Below are positions 30,355-40,986 of a stretch of 45,253 nucleotides of DNA, in pieces (the stretch's first letter is position 1; each line of letters opens with the position of its first letter). This DNA comes from Pelomonas sp. KK5 (GTDB lineage Bacteria > Pseudomonadota > Gammaproteobacteria > Burkholderiales > Burkholderiaceae_C): positions 1 through 45,253 of the forward strand of contig NZ_LYVQ01000022.1 in assembly GCF_001984095.1 (NCBI RefSeq). The letters are read 5' to 3'. A model generated the notes under the pieces. The model saw only the letters and a list, made by a program, of their open reading frames with translations, was not told the DNA's origin and did not search any database. The translations under genes were made by a program, and so were the position numbers.

Positions 30355-32718
30355 ATGAAATTCAAGCCGCTGATCCTTGTCGCCGCCCTGGCCCTGACCC
30401 TCTCCCAGGCGGCATCCGCCACTGGCGATTCGCTGGCCGACCTGCTCGCCCGCCAGGACTACAAGGCCGCCGGCCCGCTGCTCAAGCCGCTGCTGGCCAA
30501 GAGGCAGCCGAGCGAGGCCGAACGCGCGGCCATCTACACCTGGCTGTTCGCCCGCGACGACATGGCCCAGGTCGACCGCCGCAGCCGCGCCGGCCGCGCC
30601 GCGGTGGACTGGCAGGCCGCCGGCCGCCTGGCGATGGAGACCTACGACTATCCTCGCGCCGAGACCTGCTTCAAGGCCGCGCTGGCCGCCGCGAAGACGC
30701 CGGCCGACCAGGCCGCCGCCGAGAAGGGGCTGGGCCAGCTCGAATTCCGCCTGCGCCGCTTCGACGCCGCGCTGACCCACCTCGAAGCCAGCATCGCTGC
30801 GCTGCCCACGGCCGACGGCTACGCCGCGCTGAACGAGACGCTGATCCGCCTGGGCCGCACCGACGAGGCGATCACCGCCGCCGAGACCGCGGTCAAGCTC
30901 AACCCCTACCAGGAGCTGGCCCACTACCAGCTCGGCAACGGCTACGCGCGCAAGAACTACACGCAGCTCGCCGCCGCCTACGGGCCCAGGTTCGACGAGG
31001 CAATGGCGCTGGCCAAGCGCGCGTCCGACGCCTTCGAGCAGGCCCGCTTCGACGAAGCCCGCGACCTCTCGTTCGCCGCGCTGAAGGTCTGCCCCGAACT
31101 GGGCCGGGCCCATGCGATCCTGGCCCGCACGCTGGAATCCCAGCGCTTCCTGATCGACGTGCACCGCCCCGACTACGAGCGCCGCTTCGCCGCCGCCAAG
31201 ATGCCGATGGTGCCGGGCATCGAGCAGTACGTCAGCAACTGGAAAGACCTGACCCCGCGCGTCCGCAAGCGGGTGGCCCTGTCGGTGGCGCCGTGGAAGG
31301 CCTACATCCCGGTGCTGGTGGCGGGCGGCTCGCAGTTGTTCATCAAGCCGATGGCGATGAAGCTGTCCGACGCGCCAAACATGCAGTCGCTGAAGGACGC
31401 CCGCATCGACTATGACTCGCGCCTGTGGGACGACGTGCGCGGCTCCGGCGGCTACTCGACGGTGACCGGCGTCGAGGACGTGGAGCGCACGATCTTCGAC
31501 CGCTACAACACGGTGCTGCACGAGCTCTCCCACCAGGTCCACGGCATCATGACCGCCGATCAGTGGCGCCAGATCCAGGATCTCTACAACAAGGCCAAGA
31601 CGCGCGACGCGAAGACCCGCAACGGCTTCCTCTCGCGCTATGCCGGCGGCTCGGTGTGGGAATACTTCGCCGAGGGCGCCAACGGGCTCGAATCGCCGCC
31701 GCGCGACAAATACGACACGCGGGACATTCGTCTCGACCGGCTGCAGGCCATCGATCCCGACCTGCTGGCGCTGGAGAAGAAGTTCATGGCGCAGACCGAC
31801 GTCAGCGCCAGCCTGCCGATCTCCTACGCCAATGCCGGCAATGACCTGATCGGCAACGGCAGGCTCGAACCGGCGCTGGCCTATCTGGCCAAGGCGCAGC
31901 AGGTGGCGCCGGACGACGAGCTGGTGCTCTCGTCCAGCCTGTTCGCCGAATCGCTGCGCGGTGATCGCACGGCCGTCGAGGCGCTGGCCGCGCGGGCGCT
32001 GAAGACCCATCCCGACAGCGGCACGATCCGCGTCGCCGCGGCCCAGGCGCTCTGGCACAGCGGCCATGCGCTGCCGGCGCTGCTGGACCAACTGGGGCAG
32101 GGGCGCGAACGCCTGAGCGGCGACGATGCCTTCAAGGTGGACCTGGAACTGGCCGACGGCCTGCGCAAGCTGGGTCGGGTGGACGCTGCGCTGACGCGTT
32201 ATGCCGACGTGCTCAAGCACCAGGCCGACAGCCCCGAGGGCCTGTGGGGCAAGGCCGCCACGCTGGCGCTGGCCGAACGCTGGGACGAGGCCTTCGCCGC
32301 CTATGCCGAGGTGCTGCGCCTGCGGACCGGCCTGGTGCCGCTGCGGGCCGACTACACCCGCGACCTGCTGCTGGCCGGCCGCAAGGAGGACGCCCGCAAG
32401 CTGCTGAAGGAGGCCCTGCTGCTGGACGCCAATGACCCGACGCTGGTCGCGCTGGACGGCTGGATCGCGCTGGCGGACGGCGACGCGAAGCACGCGCTGG
32501 CGCGCGCCGATGAAGCTTTGGCGAAAGGCCCTTGGAGCGATCTGGGCTTGATCGTCCGGGCCGCGGCGCAGAAGGCGCTGGGGCAGGATGCGGCAGCGCT
32601 GCCTGCCGTCGGAACTCCGAGTTATGTCTACCGCGCCGACCAGTCCGCCTGGGTCTCGGTGCACGAGGGAACCGCGGCCGAGGCGCGCATCCGGCAACGA
32701 CTGATTGGAGCGCAATAA
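30355..32718 (+). CDS. exported TPR protein with an embedded zinc metallopeptidase domain
   Basis: A 787-residue protein. After a signal peptide of about 22 residues come tetratricopeptide-type helices (for example LGQLEFRLRRFDAALTHLEASI, LIRLGRTDEAITAAETAVKLN). A central metallopeptidase-like domain then has the zinc motif H389-E390-L-S-H393 and a downstream W-E-Y-F-A-E-G segment (Glu436, Glu440) that may give the third ligand. Further TPR helices (VDAALTRYADVLK, WDEAFAAYAEVLR) run to the C-terminus. The gluzincin-like core recalls the anthrax lethal factor-like family, though this is by eye. The protein probably acts in the periplasm. The start at 30355 is the first ATG before the signal peptide. 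Confidence 0.83.
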   Translation: MKFKPLILVAALALTLSQAASATGDSLADLLARQDYKAAGPLLKPLLAKRQPSEAERAAIYTWLFARDDMAQVDRRSRAGRAAVDWQAAGRLAMETYDYPRAETCFKAALAAAKTPADQAAAEKGLGQLEFRLRRFDAALTHLEASIAALPTADGYAALNETLIRLGRTDEAITAAETAVKLNPYQELAHYQLGNGYARKNYTQLAAAYGPRFDEAMALAKRASDAFEQARFDEARDLSFAALKVCPELGRAHAILARTLESQRFLIDVHRPDYERRFAAAKMPMVPGIEQYVSNWKDLTPRVRKRVALSVAPWKAYIPVLVAGGSQLFIKPMAMKLSDAPNMQSLKDARIDYDSRLWDDVRGSGGYSTVTGVEDVERTIFDRYNTVLHELSHQVHGIMTADQWRQIQDLYNKAKTRDAKTRNGFLSRYAGGSVWEYFAEGANGLESPPRDKYDTRDIRLDRLQAIDPDLLALEKKFMAQTDVSASLPISYANAGNDLIGNGRLEPALAYLAKAQQVAPDDELVLSSSLFAESLRGDRTAVEALAARALKTHPDSGTIRVAAAQALWHSGHALPALLDQLGQGRERLSGDDAFKVDLELADGLRKLGRVDAALTRYADVLKHQADSPEGLWGKAATLALAERWDEAFAAYAEVLRLRTGLVPLRADYTRDLLLAGRKEDARKLLKEALLLDANDPTLVALDGWIALADGDAKHALARADEALAKGPWSDLGLIVRAAAQKALGQDAAALPAVGTPSYVYRADQSAWVSVHEGTAAEARIRQRLIGAQ

Positions 32719-32720
32719 GA

Positions 32721-33738
<1,018 letters not shown>

Positions 33739-33752
<14 letters not shown>

Positions 33753-34428
33753 GGCGGGGCAGCAGCCTCTGCTGTCCGGGCGGTGTCAGCTCGACCGCGC
33801 GGCCCTCGCCGCGCCTGAGCCAGCCGCATTCCAGCCAGTGCTGGAAGATCGCCTCCGGCAGCACGCCGGCCAGGTGGTCGCGGCGCTCGGACCAATCCAG
33901 GCAGGCGTAGGCATAACGCCGCTTTCCGGCGGAGTGCGGCGGCGGCTCCATGCCCATCCCCTGCAGCCATTCACGGCCGGCCTCGCTCAGCTCGAAGCCC
34001 TCGTTGGTGGCGCTCAGGCCGCCGATCCGCTGCAGCGTCTCGTGCAGGCTCACGCCCAGGCGCCCGGCCAGGTGGCCGTAGCAGCAGCGGGCCTCGCGCA
34101 GGCGCTGGCGGGCCGGTGCTTCCCAGGCCTTGTCGTGCGTGCCGCGCTCGGCCACCAGGGCCAGCGCCTCCAGCGCATGGGCGACCTCCGGGCCGGCCAG
34201 GCGGAAGTAGCGGTGACGGCCGCGGCTTTCGCTGGCGAGCAGGCCGGCGTCGAGCAGTTTGGCGAGATGGCCGCTGGCCGTAGGGGCGCTGACCGAGCCG
34301 GCACGCGCCAGCTCTCCCGCGCTGGCGAACTCGCCGGAGAGCAGGTAGGCCAGCATGCGCGAGCGGGCCGGGTCGGCCATCGCGGCGGCGACCCGCGCGA
34401 TGCGGGGCTCGTGGGGCGTGTCGATCAT
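33739..34428 (-). CDS. ArsR family transcriptional regulator
   Basis: A 229-residue regulator. Residues 5-85 form a winged helix with [51 protein letters not shown], the usual ArsR helix-turn-helix region, followed by [10 protein letters not shown]. The C-terminal 140 residues form a second domain with Cys ([10 protein letters not shown]) and aromatic residues, a layout seen in longer ArsR proteins that sense metals or redox. The start ATG overlaps the end of the NIPSNAP gene at 34425-34428, so the two form an operon. The signal and targets are unknown. Confidence 0.9.
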
Positions 34429-34754
34429 CGGGCGAGCATAGTCGCCGGCACGTTCTCCAGCCAGCTGCGCTCCTCGCGCAGGATGAAGCGCTGCGCCTGA
34501 GCCCACTCGAAGTTGGCGCGGCCCTCGGGGTCGGCGCGCAGCGTGGCGCGGTAGCGCTCGTAGGCGGCCAGCGACTCGAAGCCGATCAGGCCCCAGGCGA
34601 TGTCGTTCGTGCCCTCGTGCGGCAGGAAGTAGCCGATCAGCTCACCGCCGCAGCGCGGGATGACCTCGGCCCAGACCTCGGCATAACGCTGAAAGTCAGC
34701 GCGCTGGAAGGGGTCGATCTGGTAGCGGATGAAGCAGGTGAGGCGGGATGTCAT
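34425..34754 (-). CDS. NIPSNAP family protein
   Basis: A 109-residue dimeric alpha-beta-barrel protein of the NIPSNAP type. Support comes from [58 protein letters not shown] and a C-terminal basic segment. Bacterial members are small and of undefined role. ATG 34754 is used because homology begins there. It is first in an operon with the ArsR regulator, whose start overlaps its stop in ATGA, so it may be a regulated target of that repressor. Confidence 0.9.
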   Translation of the reverse strand: MTSRLTCFIRYQIDPFQRADFQRYAEVWAEVIPRCGGELIGYFLPHEGTNDIAWGLIGFESLAAYERYRATLRADPEGRANFEWAQAQRFILREERSWLENVPATMLAR

Positions 34755-34811
34755 GCCGCCACTGTGCCGCCGCCGGCGCCGCCGATGCTTCGGCACAGGC
34801 CGAAAGAAACG

Positions 34812-35300
34812 TCACTGCCGCGGTGCGAAGAACCAGGCCAGGTTGTTCTGCACGTTCTCGGCCAGGCGGGTGGCGGCGGTCAGCTGGGTGCCGATCAGGG
34901 CCAGGCCTTGCTGGCCGAGGTTCATCTCCTGGTCCAGGTACTTGGACAGGGTATTGGCCTGGCGCAGCTGGCCCAGTTCACCCCCGAGATCGCCCAGGCC
35001 TTGGAGCCACTGGGCCTGCAGTGCGCGGCACTGGTCGGCCACGCCGCTGGCGAGCTCGATGCCGTCGCGCTGGGCCTGCGGGTCCAGCGCCAGCGTGGGC
35101 AGCACCGCACCCGCCTGCAGCGCCTGCGCCGACTGGCGGGCCAGCCATTGCGCGGCGGCGAGCTGCAGCGCCAGGCCGCGGGCCAGCGGGGCCCATGCAA
35201 GCGGCAGCTGCGCCTCGAGGAAATGCCAGCCGGCCTGCGGCAGCGCGCCCTCCTTGTTCGGGGCGACCGCATCCATCATCGTGCCGTGGATCTTCTGCAT
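34812..35300 (-). CDS. phasin-like protein, downstream of PHA depolymerase
   Basis: A 162-residue, almost wholly helical protein with many Ala, Leu and Gln residues and no signal peptide. Long amphipathic stretches such as ALARGLALQLAAAQWLARQ and LQAQWLQGLGDLGGELGQLRQ fit a PHA granule-coat protein, though no family signature is exact. It starts 18 bp after the depolymerase stop codon with a GGGAGA site, so both are one transcript. The context makes a granule-surface role plausible. The call is inferred from context plus composition. Confidence 0.7.
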   Translation of the reverse strand: MQKIHGTMMDAVAPNKEGALPQAGWHFLEAQLPLAWAPLARGLALQLAAAQWLARQSAQALQAGAVLPTLALDPQAQRDGIELASGVADQCRALQAQWLQGLGDLGGELGQLRQANTLSKYLDQEMNLGQQGLALIGTQLTAATRLAENVQNNLAWFFAPRQ

Positions 35301-35318
35301 GGCAATGTCTCCCTGGGG

Positions 35319-36419
35319 TCAGCGGGCGCCGAGGCGCTCCAGCATGGCGCGGATCGCGCGGATCTGGATCGCGTTCTTCGACCAGTAGTCGGGCCGTCCG
35401 GGGTGGTCCGGATCGCTGTAGCCCCACCAGTCCCAGCAGCCCTCGGGGTTCTGCGTGCGGCCGTCGTCGATGCCCTCGACCTGCGGATAGAGCACGATGA
35501 AGCCGTTGCTGTCGGCGATCTCGTTGTAGCCGGTGGTCGTGAAGTAGCGATTGCCGTAGGGCGGCTCGTTGGCGCGGTCGGGCACGCCGGCGTCGAGGTT
35601 GACGTAGTTGTAGCCCTGCTTGCAGCCGTGCAGCGCGACGTGGATCGCGCGGGCCGGCGCGCCTTCCAGCACCGCCTGCGGCACGTAGGCGTAGCCGTAG
35701 GCGCTCATGCTGGAGCGGCTGTCGCCCTCGTCGTTCGGGTCGAAGAACTCACGCTGGTCGAAGCGCAGGATCTCGCCGGACAGGCGGGTGGAGGGCGGAT
35801 TCAGCACGCCGTGGATGTGGCGCAGGATGTCGTGGCTCTGCATGCCGGTCCAGCGGCTCAGGTAGGGCGGCGCGTTCACGCCCAGCGCGTTGTCCTCGAG
35901 GTTGCTGGTGAGCAGCGCGTGCCCCGCGGGCACGTCGTCCACGAACTTCAGCTGCGCCTCGGGCACGCCCAGCGCCAGGTAGAACTCGCGCGTGGCCTGC
36001 ACGACCAGCGGGTCCACCACCTGGTCCTGGCTGCCGGTGAACAGGTACAGGCGCTGGCGGGCGAGGTGGCCGATCGGGTCGATCAGCCCGTCGCCGGCGC
36101 TGTGGCGGGCGATCTGCGCCAGCGTGGCGGCCTGCGGGCCGGTGCGCTTGCTGAGCGGGTTCATGCAGATGAACAGTGCGTTCTGCACATAGGCGTCCTC
36201 GGCGATCGGCGAGGCGCCGGGGAAGGACTCCACGCAGCGGCAGGGCCCGCCGGCCACGATGCCGGCGCCCGCGAACAGCGCCGAATGGGCCAGGTGCAGC
36301 TGCGCGGTCATGAAGGCCCCCGAGGACAGGCCCGACACCGAGTTGCCACCCGGCTCGGCGATCACGGGGAACTCGCGCAGCGCGGCAGCCCGCGGCGCGG
36401 CTTTCTTGACGTCGGCCAT
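35319..36419 (-). CDS. poly(3-hydroxybutyrate) depolymerase-type hydrolase, probably intracellular
   Basis: A 366-residue esterase with the PHB depolymerase nucleophile elbow GLSSG at residues 30-34 (Ser32). It also has the conserved GGPCRCVESFPG and HGCKQGYNYV elements and the LFTGSQDQVVDP segment for the acidic residue. There is no signal peptide: the protein starts MADVKKAAPRAAALREFPV. This is the layout of PhaZd-type intracellular enzymes, which resemble extracellular depolymerases. ATG 36419 has GGGAGGG nine bases upstream. A palindrome at 36434-36448 lies just before that site. The downstream phasin-like gene supports a role on granules. Confidence 0.85.
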   Translation of the reverse strand: MADVKKAAPRAAALREFPVIAEPGGNSVSGLSSGAFMTAQLHLAHSALFAGAGIVAGGPCRCVESFPGASPIAEDAYVQNALFICMNPLSKRTGPQAATLAQIARHSAGDGLIDPIGHLARQRLYLFTGSQDQVVDPLVVQATREFYLALGVPEAQLKFVDDVPAGHALLTSNLEDNALGVNAPPYLSRWTGMQSHDILRHIHGVLNPPSTRLSGEILRFDQREFFDPNDEGDSRSSMSAYGYAYVPQAVLEGAPARAIHVALHGCKQGYNYVNLDAGVPDRANEPPYGNRYFTTTGYNEIADSNGFIVLYPQVEGIDDGRTQNPEGCWDWWGYSDPDHPGRPDYWSKNAIQIRAIRAMLERLGAR

Positions 36420-36433
36420 CTTTGTCCCTCCCA

Positions 36434-36448
36434 TGCTGCATTGCAGCA
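36434..36448. promoter_or_regulatory. palindrome resembling a PhaR operator
   Basis: TGCTGCA-T-TGCAGCA, a perfect 7-bp inverted repeat 15-29 bases upstream of the PHA depolymerase start. PhaR repressors of PHA producers bind TGC-rich palindromes near phasin and depolymerase genes. Binding here would block transcription or early elongation. phaR itself is not in the window. Confidence 0.6.
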
Positions 36449-36545
36449 ATGGGCGCAGCGTAGCGGAGCTCGGCGCGCTCGGCAAGCGGATGCCGTCCAT
36501 CCTCAGTTGCGCATACCAAGGGATTTCACTGATCAATCAATGCAT

Positions 36546-36602
36546 GAAAGTACAAAAGAGGGCGAACGAAGTACCGGCGCGGCAAGAGCACTTGCACAGA
36601 AT
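36546..36602 (+). promoter_or_regulatory. candidate AraC-type operator and -10 for the polyol operon
   Basis: AAGTAC occurs at 36548-36553 and again at 36569-36574, exactly 21 bp apart, two helical turns, as in half-sites of AraC/XylS activators. A -10-like CAGAAT lies at 36597-36602, so the nearer half-site would cover the -35 position. The presumed ligand is the AraC regulator encoded at the end of the operon. Confidence 0.45.
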
Positions 36603-36667
36603 CCGGCACGACGACTCCGGCCATGCCGTGGCGTCGAACGAATCACAACACCAGGAGACAACCAGCC

Positions 36668-37990
36668 ATGCTGAACAAGCGCCATTTCCTGCAGGCCCCG
36701 CTCGCCGTCGCCGCTGCCATCGCCCTCATGCCCTCGGCCCAGGCCGCCACCGAGCTGGTGATCGCCACCGTCAACAACGGCCACATGATCGAGATGCAGA
36801 AGCTCACGCCGCATTTCGAGAAGGCGCATCCGGACATCAAGCTGAAGTGGGTCACGCTGGAGGAAGGCACGCTGCGCCAGCGCGTCACCACCGACATCGC
36901 CACCAAGGGCGGCCAGTTCGACGTGATGACGATCGGCCTGTACGAGGCGCCGATCTGGTCCAAGAAGGGCTGGCTGCTGCCCATCGCCACCGACGCCGCC
37001 TACGACGCCGACGACCTGCTGCCCGCCTTCCGCGATGGCCTGTCGTATCAGGGCAAGCTCTACGCCGCCCCGTTCTACGGCGAGAGCTCGATGCTGATGT
37101 ACCGCAAGGACCTGGCCGACAAGGCCGGCTTCAAGATGCCCGACCAGCCCACCTGGACCCAGGTGAAGGAACTGGCCGACAAGATCACCGACCCGAAGGC
37201 CGGCGTCTACGGCATCTGCCTGCGCGGCAAGCCGGGCTGGGGTGACAACATGGCCTTCCTGACCACGCTGGTCAACACCAACGGCGGCCAGTGGTTCGAC
37301 ATGAGCTGGAAGCCGCAGCTCGAGACCAAGCCCTGGAAGGACGCGATCAACTTCTACGTGGACCTGCTCAAAAAAGATGGCCCGCCCGGATCGGCCGCCA
37401 ACTCTTTCAACGAGATCCTGGCCCTGTTCAACGAGGGCAAGTGCGGCATGTGGGTGGACGCGACGATCGCCGCTTCGTTCATCAGCGATCCGAAGCAGAG
37501 CAAGGTGGCCGACAAGGTCGCCTTCGCGCAGGCGCCGGTGGCCGTGACGCCGAAGGGCGCCAACTGGATGTGGAGCTGGAACCTGGCCATCCCGTCCAGC
37601 TCGACCAAGGCGGACGCCGCGCAGACCTTCGTCAAGTGGGCCACCAGCAAGGAGTACATCCAGCTCGTGGCCAAGGAGAACGGCTGGGGCGCGGTGCCGA
37701 CCGGCACGCGAAAGAGCACCTACGCGTCGCCGGAGTTCCAGAAGGCCGCCAAGTTCGCCGCGGCCGAGCTGAAGGCGATCAACAGCGCCAACCTCAGCGA
37801 CAGCACGCTGCCCAAGTCGCCGTACGTCGGCGTGCAGTACGCGGCTATTCCCGAGTTCCAGGCGATCGGCATCGCGGTGGGCCAGCAGATGACGGCCGCG
37901 CTGTCGGGCAAGGTCACGGTGGACCAGGCGCTCAAGGCCGGCCAGACGGCGGCCGAGCGCGAAATGAAGAAGGGCGGCTACCTCAAGTAA
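36668..37990 (+). CDS. polyol (mannitol/sorbitol/arabinitol) ABC transporter substrate-binding protein
   Basis: Periplasmic binding protein of 440 residues for a carbohydrate uptake ABC system of the MalE/SmoE group. A signal peptide (LAVAAAIALMPSAQA) is cut before A-T-E-L. The ligand domains include MTIGLYEAPIWSKKGWLLPI, FYGESSMLMYRKDLADKAGF and NGWGAVPTGTRKSTY, which match SmoE/MtlE. AGGAGA lies before ATG 36668. It is first in the operon; the next gene lies 182 bp away across a REP-like element, a gap that favours more binding protein than permease. Substrate is inferred from the two polyol dehydrogenases downstream. Confidence 0.92.
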   Translation: MLNKRHFLQAPLAVAAAIALMPSAQAATELVIATVNNGHMIEMQKLTPHFEKAHPDIKLKWVTLEEGTLRQRVTTDIATKGGQFDVMTIGLYEAPIWSKKGWLLPIATDAAYDADDLLPAFRDGLSYQGKLYAAPFYGESSMLMYRKDLADKAGFKMPDQPTWTQVKELADKITDPKAGVYGICLRGKPGWGDNMAFLTTLVNTNGGQWFDMSWKPQLETKPWKDAINFYVDLLKKDGPPGSAANSFNEILALFNEGKCGMWVDATIAASFISDPKQSKVADKVAFAQAPVAVTPKGANWMWSWNLAIPSSSTKADAAQTFVKWATSKEYIQLVAKENGWGAVPTGTRKSTYASPEFQKAAKFAAAELKAINSANLSDSTLPKSPYVGVQYAAIPEFQAIGIAVGQQMTAALSGKVTVDQALKAGQTAAEREMKKGGYLK

Positions 37991-38035
37991 CCGTGCGGTG
38001 CGTGATGGCTCGGCTTCGTCGAGCCATCCCACCGC

Positions 38036-38126
38036 CCGTTCGCCCTGAGGTATCGAAGGGCCCATCCGATCGGCTGAGGGCCCTTCGACAAGCTCAGGAC
38101 AGGCTTCGATACCTCAGCCCGAACGG
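38036..38126. repeat. large imperfect inverted repeat (REP-like) between transporter genes
   Basis: The left arm (38036-38060) and right arm (38102-38126) are inverted copies of a 25-bp unit beginning CCGTTCG and containing CTGAGGTATCGAAG, with about three mismatches. An inner 9-bp pair GAAGGGCCC/GGGCCCTTC (38055-38063, 38078-38086) offers an alternative fold. The CCTTCGACAAGCTCAGG motif between them is typical of dispersed repeats in proteobacteria. Confidence 0.85.
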
Positions 38127-38172
38127 ACCTTCGCTTTTTGCGACGAATGTCTTGCAGTCCCCGGAGTCGCCC

Positions 38173-39033
38173 ATGAACAACCGTCTCCTGCCCCGCGCGC
38201 TGATGGCGCCCGCCATCGGCACGCTCTTCCTCTGGATGATCGTGCCGCTGGCGATGACCATCTACTTCTCGCTGGTCAACTACAACCTGATGCAGCCCGG
38301 CGAGCATGTGTTCGCCAAGCTCGACAACTACGAGTACTTCATCACCGACCCGGACTTCTGGCCCGCGGTGTGGAACACCCTGCTGCTGATCGGCAGCGTG
38401 ATCGGCATCACGGTCATCCTCGGCGTGCTGCTGGCGTTGCTGGTGAACGACCCCTTCCCCGGCCAGGGCATCGTGCGGGTGCTGCTGATCTCGCCCTTCT
38501 TCGTCATGCCCGCGGTCAACGCGCTGCTGTGGAAGCACATGATGATGAACCCGAACTACGGCGTGCTGGCCGACGTGTGGCGCCGCTTCGGGCTGACGCC
38601 GATCGACTGGCTGACCGACTGGCCGCTGCTCTCGGTGATCATCATGGTGGCCTGGCAGTGGCTGCCCTTCGCCTGCCTGATCTTCATCACCTCGCTGCAG
38701 TCGCTGGACCGCGAGCAGATGGAAGCGGCGCGGATGGACGGCTCCAACGCGGTCCAGCGCTTCTTCTACCTCACCGTGCCGCATCTCGCGCGGCCGATGG
38801 CGGTGGTGATCATGATCGAGATGATCTTCCTGCTGTCGATCTTCGCGGAGATCTTCATCACGACCAGCGGCGGCCCCGGCAACGCCAGCACCAACATGAC
38901 CTTCCTGATCTACAAGCAGTCGCTGATGAACTTCGACGTCGGCGTGGCTTCGGCAGGGGCGCTGTTCGCGGTGGTCTTCGCGAACATCGTGTCGTTCTTC
39001 CTTGTCCGCATGATCGGCAAGAACCTGGATTGA
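38173..39033 (+). CDS. polyol ABC transporter permease (SmoF/MtlF-like)
   Basis: Inner-membrane permease of 286 residues with six predicted helices. The ABC-contact EAA loop is EQMEAARMDGSNAVQRFFYLTVPHL. Conserved MalF-like parts include VRVLLISPFFVMPAVNALLWKHMM and SGGPGNASTNMTFLIY. It would pair with the permease at 39038. ATG 38173 has GGAG nine bases upstream. It lies 46 bp after the REP-like element and four bases before the next gene. Confidence 0.93.
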   Translation: MNNRLLPRALMAPAIGTLFLWMIVPLAMTIYFSLVNYNLMQPGEHVFAKLDNYEYFITDPDFWPAVWNTLLLIGSVIGITVILGVLLALLVNDPFPGQGIVRVLLISPFFVMPAVNALLWKHMMMNPNYGVLADVWRRFGLTPIDWLTDWPLLSVIIMVAWQWLPFACLIFITSLQSLDREQMEAARMDGSNAVQRFFYLTVPHLARPMAVVIMIEMIFLLSIFAEIFITTSGGPGNASTNMTFLIYKQSLMNFDVGVASAGALFAVVFANIVSFFLVRMIGKNLD

Positions 39034-39037
39034 TGCC

Positions 39038-39922
39038 ATGAACACTGTCGTCGACCACCCCGCCGTCATCACCACGGCGCCCCAGATCGTCCCGCAGAAG
39101 CCGCCCAGCCAGGCGCTGCCGATCGCGCTGCGCACCGCAGCCGCCTGGCTCGTCGCGCTGCTGCTGTTCTTCCCGCTGGGCTGGCTGTTCCTGACCGCCT
39201 TCAAGACCGAGCAGCAGGCGATCAGCGTGCCGCCGCTGTTCCTGTTCAGCCCGACGCTGGAGAACTTCCACGAGGTCAACGCCCGCAGCGACTACCTGCT
39301 GCACGCGCTGAACTCGCTGATCACCAGCATCGGCTCGACGATCCTGGGCCTGGCCATCGCCGCGCCCGCGGCCTACTCGATGGCCTTCTTCCGGACCTCC
39401 AAGACGCGCGACATCCTGCTGTGGATGCTGTCCACCAAGATGATGCCGGCGGTCGGCGCGCTGCTGCCGATCTACGTGATGGCGCAGACGGCCGGCATGC
39501 TCGACACCTTGCCTGCGCTGGTGATCGTGTTCACGCTCTCCAACCTGCCGATCATGGTCTGGATGCTCTACACCAGCTACAAGGACATCCCGCCGGAGAT
39601 CCTGGAAGCCGCCCGCATGGACGGCGCCAACCTGTGGAAGGAGTTCCGCCACGTGGTGCTGCCGCTGTCGGTCGGCGGCATGGCCTCCACCGGCCTCCTG
39701 TGCCTGGTGCTCTCGTGGAACGAGGCCTTCTGGTCGCTGAACCTGGTGGCCGCCAAGGCCGGCACGCTGGCCACGCTGATCGCTTCCTACTCGAGCCCCG
39801 AAGGGCTGTTCTGGGCCAAGCTCTCGGCCGCCTCGCTGCTGGCGATCGCACCGATCGTGATCTTCGGCTGGTTCAGCCAGAAGCAGCTGGTGCAGGGCCT
39901 GACCTTCGGCGCTGTGAAGTAA
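39038..39922 (+). CDS. polyol ABC transporter permease (SmoG/MtlG-like)
   Basis: Second permease subunit, 294 residues, six helices, of the MalG type. The EAA motif is PPEILEAARMDGANLWKEFRHVVLPL. Other matching segments are FPLGWLFLTAFKTEQQAI, LLWMLSTKMMPAVGALLPIYV and SWNEAFWSLNLVAAKAGTLA. The first 30 residues are polar and Pro-rich, longer than in some homologs. It starts four bases after the first permease stop codon and ends 18 bp before the ATPase gene. Confidence 0.93.
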   Translation: MNTVVDHPAVITTAPQIVPQKPPSQALPIALRTAAAWLVALLLFFPLGWLFLTAFKTEQQAISVPPLFLFSPTLENFHEVNARSDYLLHALNSLITSIGSTILGLAIAAPAAYSMAFFRTSKTRDILLWMLSTKMMPAVGALLPIYVMAQTAGMLDTLPALVIVFTLSNLPIMVWMLYTSYKDIPPEILEAARMDGANLWKEFRHVVLPLSVGGMASTGLLCLVLSWNEAFWSLNLVAAKAGTLATLIASYSSPEGLFWAKLSAASLLAIAPIVIFGWFSQKQLVQGLTFGAVK

Positions 39923-39940
39923 CCCAACGGAGAAATGAAC

Positions 39941-40984
<1,044 letters not shown>

Positions 40985-40986
40985 TC

